The notes under the pieces were generated by a model. It was not told the origin of the DNA. It saw nothing but the letters and a program-made list of their open reading frames with translations, and searched no databases. The translations under genes and the position numbers were made by a program. From NCBI GenBank assembly GCA_018969455.1, contig JAGWYI010000181.1:1-7790 (forward strand): 7,790 bases of DNA, written 5' to 3'. This DNA is from Bacteroidota bacterium. Its GTDB lineage: Bacteria; Bacteroidota; Bacteroidia; Chitinophagales; Saprospiraceae. This document shows, in pieces, positions 1-6,207 of this stretch (positions within the stretch are counted from its first letter, which is position 1; each line of letters opens with the position of its first letter).

Positions 1-1
1 T

Positions 2-1588
2 GATCCCGTTGTGTAACCGTATACGGGTTTGTTTGTGGCGCTCGCCCTGTTCCAGTGCGGTGTTCAGCCAGGCATTGAGCGCATCTTCGCGTACATAAAT
101 TTGAGCGGTGATGCGTAACCAGGCGCCTTTTTCCGGTTTGAATCCTTTAAAACGGGGTATTTTTTCGTCAAAAAGCAAGGTTTTGGGCAAATGTTCCGAC
201 TGAATTGCAATCAGGGTGTCGAGCGTGCAAACGCGGGTGCGTACACAGGCGCTGGTGTCGCCCAGCCGCTCTGACGTATCGAGCAAAGACATATCGAGCG
301 GGGTAGGGGATGGATTCAGGTAAATGGCCCGGTAATAGGCTTTGTTGTTGTCGTTGTAATGCAAAATGGTGGCATTGTACTGGTAAATCTGGAACAAGTT
401 CACACTTAGGTAGAACAATCCCAATACCGCAGCGGGCCATTTGAAGATGGTTTCCTTCAAGCGGGTAATCAGGATGCCAAAGGGGAGCGCCAATACTGGG
501 TAACTCTGCACCAGGGCCCGGGTAGCATAACTTGCCCCGTAACGCCAGTCGGCCCAGGCCAAAACAATCCATAGATTTAATAAAAAATAGCTTAGAACAG
601 CGCGTTTAAAGGGCTGGCCTTTCATCAAAAACAGGCTAAAACCCACAAAAAACATGATGGGTGTGTACACAAACATCCCTTTTTCCCAGCCAAACAAGAC
701 CTGCCAATGCGGATTTAAAAACATGAATTTTGAACCTACATCATAAACCCATTTACCTGTCACCACTTTCCAGTACAACATTTGAGGGAAAATGGCCATA
801 AATGCGCCAAGGATTGTCGCAAAAAAGTGCGTTCGGTGTGTATGAAACAACAAACGAAATTTTTCCTGCCTCAGAGCCTGGTTTTGTGTGTTCCACAAGA
901 GCGGAATAAACAACATGACGGCTTCTGTCGGCCTGGAAACTGTTGTAAGTCCAAATACAACTCCGATACCCAGCGCCGTCCACATTTTCGGGCTTTGATG
1001 CCACCGTATGGTGAGCAGCAACATCCAGGCGTACAAGGTAAACAGGTATACATGGGTCATGCCGCATTCGACGGCTGCATATTGTATATAATTGGTGGCC
1101 AGCCCAATACATATCAGGGTAATTGCCGTTGTTGCATCTGAATAAAATTGCAGCAGTACCCTGCGCAGTGCCTGGAGGCCCAGAAAAGCATAAAATATGG
1201 CTGCCAGGCAAATAGCCAACTGGTACGGCGCTGAAAAACCATCTTGCGGAAAATGAAAGACACCGGCTGCCCAATGCCCCAGAAAAAAGAAGGGCCAATA
1301 CAGCAAGGCAATTCCGAGCGGGTATTTCATCACCCGGTTGCCATTGGGAAGTGCAGCAATCTGGTACACATTTCCGGTGGGGTGATATTTGTCCAAAATC
1401 CCTGAAAACCAGTTCAATGGACCAATGTCGTGATAGATGAACTGGGCAGGCAAATACATGTAATACCCGAAAGCGTCCCAGGTGAGGGTTTGGGTTACGG
1501 TGGGGGTATCCCATTTGGCGTATTGCAAACGGGTAAAGATTAAAACGGCTACGATGAGCCACACGGTATATCTTGAAGTTTTGTTCAT
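2..1588 (-). CDS. Polytopic membrane protein, glycosyltransferase-39-like (GT-C fold), 3' end outside the window
   Basis: The frame is open from an ATG at 1588 to the left edge (529 codons, no stop), so the C-terminus is missing. The protein is strongly hydrophobic with many membrane segments (for example about residues 9-18, 93-110, 122-137, 153-170, 178-193, 205-216, 255-270, 308-322, 330-346, 385-400). Landmarks seen are WDAFGYYMYLP near 38-47 in the first periplasmic loop, SRPTE near 218-222, YWKVVTG near 272-278, WEKGMFVYTP near 301-310, WRYGASYATR near 349-358 and NLFQIYQYN near 397-405. These match my memory of a Bacteroidota family usually labelled hypothetical or glycosyltransferase family 39; the acidic WD in the first loop would suit a GT-C enzyme using a lipid-linked sugar. 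After the last helix, about 125 soluble residues follow, with a WLRITAQIY strand near 490-498, probably a periplasmic beta-rich domain. The substrate is unknown. It lies 32 bases downstream of the acyltransferase gene on the same strand. No Shine-Dalgarno is visible; the AATTGAAC leader is A-rich. Family assignment is moderate; the reading frame is secure. Confidence 0.8.
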   Translation of the reverse strand, partial: MNKTSRYTVWLIVAVLIFTRLQYAKWDTPTVTQTLTWDAFGYYMYLPAQFIYHDIGPLNWFSGILDKYHPTGNVYQIAALPNGNRVMKYPLGIALLYWPFFFLGHWAAGVFHFPQDGFSAPYQLAICLAAIFYAFLGLQALRRVLLQFYSDATTAITLICIGLATNYIQYAAVECGMTHVYLFTLYAWMLLLTIRWHQSPKMWTALGIGVVFGLTTVSRPTEAVMLFIPLLWNTQNQALRQEKFRLLFHTHRTHFFATILGAFMAIFPQMLYWKVVTGKWVYDVGSKFMFLNPHWQVLFGWEKGMFVYTPIMFFVGFSLFLMKGQPFKRAVLSYFLLNLWIVLAWADWRYGASYATRALVQSYPVLALPFGILITRLKETIFKWPAAVLGLFYLSVNLFQIYQYNATILHYNDNNKAYYRAIYLNPSPTPLDMSLLDTSERLGDTSACVRTRVCTLDTLIAIQSEHLPKTLLFDEKIPRFKGFKPEKGAWLRITAQIYVREDALNAWLNTALEQGERHKQTRIRLHNGI

Positions 1589-1620
1589 GTTCAATTTGAA
1601 TTCACCAATAATGAATTGCC

Positions 1621-3198
1621 CTATTTTTCCTGCTGTAAGGCCTCAATGGTACTTTCGGGCAAATGTTGGATGTCAAGAATCATCAGTCCATCGAGGCAAT
1701 CGGCAAAGTTGGGATCCACGTTGAAGGCAATAAATTTGGCGTTTTGCCTTAAATATTGACGGAACAGCACCGGAACTTTGAAGTGTGCGGGTTCGATTGT
1801 TTCGATGAAAGCGTCAAGTTCATCGAATTCTCCTTCAAAAGAGGCGGCGAGCAATTTGGTATTCACCGATTTTACATAAGCCCTAAACGGTTTGCGGGGC
1901 GCCACCAAACGTGCCAATTCTTTATCAAAAAAATACCGTTGTACAAATTCCACGATCACACTTTTTGAGGCATTTGAATAATCTTTACTAATGCTCACAG
2001 GGCCATACAAATATCGATATTCCGGATGGGCCAGCAAAAAGCTCAGAATTCCTTTCCACAATAAAAACAGGGGAAGTCGGTGTTTTTGGTATTCAACGGT
2101 CACATAGGATCTTCCGAGTTCGACAGCCTGGGTGAGGATTGGGAAAAAGCCGGGTTTAATTTTAAACAAGGTATTTATATAAAAACCGTTAACGCCGAAT
2201 CTTTTAAATATAACATCTCCTTGTCCCAACCGGTATCCGCCAACAATTTTTTTCTGTTCCCGGTCATAAATGATAAGTTGAAGGTAGTATAAATCGTGTT
2301 CGTCCATATCGCGGGGCTTTCCGGTGCCTTCTCCGGAGGCACGGAAGGTCATTTCCCTCAATCGGGCTATTTCAAACATGATGTTGTTCAAGGCATTGAA
2401 TGGGGCGACAAACACATCAAACTGGCCGCGGGCTGTTACTTTATACTTTGGATTGAGGGTGGCAAATTCGGCATCCAGGATTTCCTGGGGTACGGGTTCA
2501 GCAAGTTCTTGAACTTCCTGTTTTTTATCTTCCGTAAAATACTCGGGTTGGATGTCGAATTTGGAACCCAGAGAAAAGATTTTGGCCTGGAGGAAATTTC
2601 CCCAAATCCGTACTTTATTAAATTTTGCAATTTCTTCGGGCCGAATGGGTTTTCCGATCCGGACATTTACCTGAATTTTTTCGTTGCTACCGAGAAACGG
2701 CAGACCAGGAATGGCTTTTCGCAACAATCCACCGGGCAGATGATCGGCCTGTAAATGAATGGGTACCACTGGCTGACGTGCCTTGTACAACTGTTGGAAA
2801 ATGCGATTGCGCATTAAATTTTTCCCAAAATGGCTTAGAGGGTTATCCGAGAAATCGATGACCAGACCCACCGATGCGCCTTTACCCACCAAACGCATCA
2901 GTCTTTTAGCAAAGCTGAAATTGATCAAACCATCAGTAACGCCAAAAACTTTTGGGTGAATTGATATGGAACGCAGTTCTTTTGGAAGGGGGGTATAGTA
3001 AGGGTGAAGCAAGCGCACCTCGTCAAAATATTCTGATAGTATAGTATATATAATCCATTCATCATAACCTGGTAATAACGGATTGCATACAAAAACAGCA
3101 CCTCTGGATTTGGCCAGGGCTTTTCGGTCAAAGGCATCCAGGTTTAGGCTTATACCTGCCTTTTCCAGTTTTTTTAATGCTGTTTCGGTCAGTTCCAT
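1621..3198 (-). CDS. OlsF-like GNAT N-acyltransferase with a degenerate PlsC-like N-terminal half
   Basis: This 525-residue protein has two parts. Residues about 257-500 match the GNAT/OlsB-like N-acyltransferase half of Bacteroidota OlsF proteins: REMTFRASGEGTGK (281-294), DLYYLQLIIYDREQKKIVGGYRLG (302-325, given as landmarks DLYY and GGYRLG), FYINTLF (339-345), ELGRSYV (360-366), LPLFLLWKGI (375-384), the GPVSISKDYS turn (399-408) and AFNVDP (491-496). Such enzymes acylate the alpha-amino group of ornithine or another amino acid, at the cytoplasmic membrane face, to start aminolipid synthesis. Residues about 30-200 align with the PlsC-like O-acyltransferase half (PVVPIHL at 143-149, VRIGKPI at 179-185). 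The expected His-containing NHPxGxxDG site reads NPLLPGYDE (39-47), and the FPxGE loop reads IDFSDNP (114-120). The protein also seems shorter at its N-terminus than the roughly 600-residue bifunctional forms I recall. I infer an active N-acyltransferase and a probably inactive or altered O-acyltransferase. It is the first gene of a probable two-gene unit. The ATG at 3198 is chosen because a -7-like box ends five bases upstream. Confidence 0.85.
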   Translation of the reverse strand: MELTETALKKLEKAGISLNLDAFDRKALAKSRGAVFVCNPLLPGYDEWIIYTILSEYFDEVRLLHPYYTPLPKELRSISIHPKVFGVTDGLINFSFAKRLMRLVGKGASVGLVIDFSDNPLSHFGKNLMRNRIFQQLYKARQPVVPIHLQADHLPGGLLRKAIPGLPFLGSNEKIQVNVRIGKPIRPEEIAKFNKVRIWGNFLQAKIFSLGSKFDIQPEYFTEDKKQEVQELAEPVPQEILDAEFATLNPKYKVTARGQFDVFVAPFNALNNIMFEIARLREMTFRASGEGTGKPRDMDEHDLYYLQLIIYDREQKKIVGGYRLGQGDVIFKRFGVNGFYINTLFKIKPGFFPILTQAVELGRSYVTVEYQKHRLPLFLLWKGILSFLLAHPEYRYLYGPVSISKDYSNASKSVIVEFVQRYFFDKELARLVAPRKPFRAYVKSVNTKLLAASFEGEFDELDAFIETIEPAHFKVPVLFRQYLRQNAKFIAFNVDPNFADCLDGLMILDIQHLPESTIEALQQEK

Positions 3199-3203
3199 GG
3201 CGG

Positions 3204-3211
3204 TAAAGATA
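3204..3211 (-). promoter_or_regulatory. Candidate Bacteroidota -7 box for the acyltransferase gene
   Basis: Read on the minus strand the sequence is TATCTTTA followed by CCGCC and then the ATG at 3198. It fits the Bacteroidota -7 consensus TAnnTTTG in seven of eight positions. No TTG was found at the usual spacing of about 19-21 bases upstream, so the -33 half is unsupported. If used, transcription would begin at or within a base or two of the start codon, giving a leaderless or almost leaderless message. Confidence 0.4.
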
Positions 3212-3318
3212 CATTGGCTATCAAAGTCGTGGATGATACGGGGGGCTAAAATTTGGGATATTTTGTGCTAAGCCACGCCAGATTTTGTAATTTTCCAGAA
3301 ACACGATGCAGCCCTTTG

Positions 3319-3326
3319 TATCTTTC
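3319..3326 (+). promoter_or_regulatory. Candidate -7 box for the subtilase operon
   Basis: TATCTTTC matches TAnnTTTG except at the last base. It lies 66 bases before the ATG at 3393, which would leave a leader of about 60 bases ending in an A-rich stretch (ATAAAAAAACAATAAAGT) just before the start. That A-richness is typical of Bacteroidota translation starts, which lack a Shine-Dalgarno. The nearest TTTTG upstream (3283-3287) is 31 bases away, too far for a standard -33 element, so support is weak. Confidence 0.3.
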
Positions 3327-3392
3327 CCCTTTGAAAAAACGGAATCCGATTGGATGTCTCGATGCTCCAAGGTGATAAAAAAACAATAAAGT

Positions 3393-5183
3393 ATGAAACG
3401 ATTTGCACTGCTTTCTTTTTTACTGGGCTTGCTTCCTTTTGTTGCAAATACCCAAAACGAGTTGTTTGTAAAAAAATGCGCACCTGAATTAAGGGCCTTG
3501 TTCCGGAATGGTGGAAAAAGCGACATGTTGGTGGTGTTTTCGACCCAGGCTGATGTGCGCGGGGCAGCCTCTTTGCCCGACAAGCTTTCGAAAGCGGCAT
3601 TCGTGTATACCCAGTTGGAAAACACCCTTGCACGCACACAAGCGCGTACAATCCAGATTTTACGTGAAAAAGGGTTCACCGTCAATAGTTTACGCATTGT
3701 AAATGCACTGGCTGTCGATCAGGCAGATGCTTCCATTGCGCAGGATCTGGCGGCTTTGCCTGAAATTGCCTGGATCGGCTCCGATCCTTGGGTGCATTTT
3801 GATGCGCCCACTGAAAGCAGCTCAATTTCTTCGACAGATCGCAATACCATCGAATGGGGTGTTGCCAAGATTCATGCACCTGAAGTGTGGGCCTTGGGTT
3901 ACAATGGAGGCGGCATTACCGTAGGCGGCGCCGACACCGGATACGATTGGGTACATCCGGCCATTCAGCCCCATTACCGGGGCTGGGATGTGGCAAGTAT
4001 GTCTGCCAACCACAATTACAATTGGCACGATGCCGTGAAAGATTTCAGTCCCCTGAATTATGACACTTCCGGCAACCCGGGTGTGAATCCTTGCGGGATA
4101 AACATAAAGGCGCCTTGCGACGATAATTCGCATGGAACGCATACCATGGGAACCATGACCGGCGACGACGGGAACGGCAACATGATTGGGGTAGCGCCCG
4201 GCGCCAAATGGATCGGTTGCCGCAACATGGAACGCGGATGGGGCCGTCCTTCTACCTATTTGGGCTGTTTCGAATGGTTTTTGGCGCCAACGGATGTAAA
4301 CAACGAAAATCCAGACATTTCCAAGGCGCCGCATGTCATCAACAATTCCTGGTACTGCGCCCAAATGGAAGGTTGTACAGATTCGCTCATCAATGACCTG
4401 CTGCGCATCGCCATCGTTAACTTGAAAGCCTCTGGCGTGGTGGTGGTGGTTTCCAATGGCAATGAAGGCCCCTGGTGCGGCAGTGCCGCCAACCCACCGG
4501 CTTATTTTGAGGAAAGTTTCAGCATCGGCGCAACACGGAGCGATGATGGCATGGCCAATTTCAGCAGCCGCGGCCCGGTTTTGGTAGATGGAAGCAACCG
4601 GATCAAACCCAACGTTTCAGCGCCCGGCCAGAATGTGCGTTCCTGTACCCCCAACAACAATTACTCCAATTTTAGCGGCACCAGCATGGCCGGTCCGCAC
4701 GTTGCCGGCGCAGTTGCACTCATGCTTTCCGCCAATCCGCAGTTGGCCGGACATGTTTCTGTGGTGGAAAATATTCTGGAACAAACATCCATTTTTTTCC
4801 CCGACAGCGTGAATTGTGGACCCAGTATAGGAAGCGTTCGCCCCAACCACAGCTATGGCTGGGGCCGTATTGATGCGCTTGCTGCTGTAAATCAGGCACT
4901 TCTGTGGAGCCCTCCTGTGGCTACGCACGTGCCCGTGTACGCACAGGCAGCCATATATCCCAACCCCGTCAACGATTATGTACTTTTTGATTTACAACAT
5001 TTCAATGGAAACACGCTTGTCGAGTTGTTTGATATGGAAGGCAAATTGATCCTGCAGCAAAAACTGAATGCTGGAGAACGCCAATTGGTAAAAGTTTCCA
5101 TCCCGGAGCTTGCAAATGGCATTTACATATACAAAGTAAGCGGGAACGGCGCAGTTGTTTCCGGAAAACTTGTAAAATCCTGA
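3393..5183 (+). CDS. Secreted subtilisin-like serine peptidase (S8, bacillopeptidase F-like) with T9SS type A sorting domain
   Basis: This 596-residue extracellular endopeptidase has, in order: a signal peptide (MKRFALLSFLLGLLPFVANT, cleavage near residue 20); an I9-like propeptide/chaperone region (about 42-135); a subtilase domain (about 155-505); and a C-terminal Por secretion tail (about 518-596). Catalytic residues are visible: Asp181 in GADTGYDWVHP, His247 in DDNSHGTHTMGTM, oxyanion Asn357 in VVVSNGNEGP, and Ser431 in SGTSMAGPHVAG. The stretches WIGCRNME (273-280), FEWFLAPTD (293-301), VINNSW (315-320) and NFSSRGPV (389-396) are characteristic of the bacillopeptidase F-like subgroup. 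The tail carries YPNPV (522-526), VELFDMEGKL (543-552) and LANGIYIYKV (573-582), marking it for type IX secretion and cell-surface attachment or release. The catalytic region has nine cysteines (234, 242, 276, 292, 322, 328, 362, 418, 475), so disulfides are likely. It is the first gene of the rightward unit, 13 bases before the ACMSD gene. Natural substrates cannot be read from the sequence. Confidence 0.96.
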   Translation: MKRFALLSFLLGLLPFVANTQNELFVKKCAPELRALFRNGGKSDMLVVFSTQADVRGAASLPDKLSKAAFVYTQLENTLARTQARTIQILREKGFTVNSLRIVNALAVDQADASIAQDLAALPEIAWIGSDPWVHFDAPTESSSISSTDRNTIEWGVAKIHAPEVWALGYNGGGITVGGADTGYDWVHPAIQPHYRGWDVASMSANHNYNWHDAVKDFSPLNYDTSGNPGVNPCGINIKAPCDDNSHGTHTMGTMTGDDGNGNMIGVAPGAKWIGCRNMERGWGRPSTYLGCFEWFLAPTDVNNENPDISKAPHVINNSWYCAQMEGCTDSLINDLLRIAIVNLKASGVVVVVSNGNEGPWCGSAANPPAYFEESFSIGATRSDDGMANFSSRGPVLVDGSNRIKPNVSAPGQNVRSCTPNNNYSNFSGTSMAGPHVAGAVALMLSANPQLAGHVSVVENILEQTSIFFPDSVNCGPSIGSVRPNHSYGWGRIDALAAVNQALLWSPPVATHVPVYAQAAIYPNPVNDYVLFDLQHFNGNTLVELFDMEGKLILQQKLNAGERQLVKVSIPELANGIYIYKVSGNGAVVSGKLVKS

Positions 5184-5196
5184 TCGGATCGTTTTT

Positions 5197-6192
5197 ATGA
5201 TGATGAAAATTGATATGCACACCCATTTGCTTCCCGAGCGTTTGCCCGACTTCGGGAAGCAATTCGGGTATGGCGATTTTATTCACCTCGATCATCACCG
5301 TCCCGGGTATGCCCGGATGATGAAAGGAAATCATTTTTTCCGGGAAATTGAACGCAATTGCTGGGATCCTGAACTTCGGATTCACGAATATGCTTCCCAC
5401 AACACGCCCTTGCAGGTGGTTTGCACCATTCCGGTGATGTTTTCTTATTGGGCCAAAGGCGCAGATTGCCTCGAACTGTCAAAATACCTCAACGACCACC
5501 TCGCCGGTGTGGTAGACGATTACCCGGAACATTACCTTGCCCTGGGTACAATTCCCATGCAAGACACTGATCTGGCGATTCAGGAACTTCAGCGCATCAA
5601 AGCACTCGGTTTTCCAGGCATCCAGATTGGCTCGAATGTGAACCAGTTGAATTTGAGCGAAGCGCAGTTTTTTCCCATTTTTGAAGCCTGCCAGGACCTG
5701 GATCTCGCCATTTTGGTGCATCCCTGGGAGATGATGGGCGAGGCGGAGATGAAAAAATACTGGCTGCCCTGGCTGGTAGGCATGCCGGCAGAAACCAGCC
5801 GTGCCATTTGTTCCCTGATTTTTGGCGGCGTCATGGAGCGTTTGCCACGCCTGCGCTGGTGTTTTGCGCACGCTGGCGGCTCGTTCCTAACCACCATCGG
5901 CCGGGTACAACATGGCTTCGATTGTCGCCCGGATCTGGTTGCCGTCGACAATCCGGTTCCGCCGCGCAATTATTTGGGCAAATTCTGGGTGGATTCGGCT
6001 ACACACGACCCGGCCCTGCTGCGTTTTGTTTTGGAAACGGTCGGGGAAGACAAAGTTTGCCTCGGTTCGGATTATCCGTTTCCACTGGGCGACCTCGAAA
6101 TTGGTTCATTTATGGAGAACATGCAGTTGCCAGCCCATACGCTCGAAAAAATATTTTATAAGAACACCCTTGCCTGGTTGCACGGGGAATAA
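5197..6192 (+). CDS. nbaD: 2-amino-3-carboxymuconate-6-semialdehyde decarboxylase (ACMSD), amidohydrolase superfamily
   Basis: ACMSD (EC 4.1.1.45) is a cytosolic zinc enzyme that decarboxylates the unstable product of 3-hydroxyanthranilate dioxygenase in the kynurenine pathway. It steers tryptophan carbon away from quinolinate/NAD toward 2-aminomuconate. The 331-residue length fits the roughly 335-residue family, and similarity to the human enzyme as I remember it runs the whole length: NCWDPE (54-59), VMFSYWAK (80-87), LGTIPMQ (116-122), KYWLPWLVGMPAET (187-200) and GSDYPFPLG (290-298). Metal ligands are present: His8 and His10 (HTH), His175 (LVHPW) and Asp292, with catalytic His225 in FAHAGG. 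Arg49 and Arg244 correspond to the two substrate-binding arginines known in the family. Three tandem ATG codons open the frame; the third (5203, MKIDMHTH) aligns best with homologues, so the true start may be 5197, 5200 or 5203. It is probably cotranscribed with its neighbours. No other kynurenine-pathway gene is visible here. A different decarboxylase of the same superfamily is possible but unlikely given the retained substrate arginines. Confidence 0.92.
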   Translation: MMMKIDMHTHLLPERLPDFGKQFGYGDFIHLDHHRPGYARMMKGNHFFREIERNCWDPELRIHEYASHNTPLQVVCTIPVMFSYWAKGADCLELSKYLNDHLAGVVDDYPEHYLALGTIPMQDTDLAIQELQRIKALGFPGIQIGSNVNQLNLSEAQFFPIFEACQDLDLAILVHPWEMMGEAEMKKYWLPWLVGMPAETSRAICSLIFGGVMERLPRLRWCFAHAGGSFLTTIGRVQHGFDCRPDLVAVDNPVPPRNYLGKFWVDSATHDPALLRFVLETVGEDKVCLGSDYPFPLGDLEIGSFMENMQLPAHTLEKIFYKNTLAWLHGE

Positions 6193-6207
6193 AATTTGGA
6201 AAAACGC

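Noticed and set aside
168..572. A 134-codon minus-strand open frame near the left edge
   Set aside because: It is a shadow of the membrane protein's C-terminal part; the frame continuous from 1588 to the edge explains this stretch.
753..1562. A 269-codon open frame on the minus strand overlapping the membrane protein gene in another frame
   Set aside because: Its translation is rich in Arg, His, Cys and Ser with no recognisable domain, while the frame starting at 1588 gives a coherent multi-helix protein with family motifs over the same bases.
1599..1617. Inverted repeat AATTCA-7-TGAATT between the two minus-strand genes, as a terminator or operator
   Set aside because: The stem is only six A/T-rich pairs with no GC core and no U-tract; it is likely chance in AT-rich spacer sequence.
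3221..3697. A minus-strand open frame spanning the divergent intergenic region and the start of the subtilase gene
   Set aside because: It overlaps the signal peptide and propeptide coding region antisense, has low-complexity composition, and no recognisable domain.
4256..4492. Antisense and alternative-frame open stretches inside the subtilase gene
   Set aside because: They follow from the codon pattern of a strongly conserved protease domain and show no start signals or protein features of their own.
5182..5196. TGATCGGATCGTTTTT after the subtilase stop, as an intrinsic terminator
   Set aside because: GATC is self-complementary and gives no stem long enough, and the downstream gene starts immediately after the T-run, so cotranscription is more likely.
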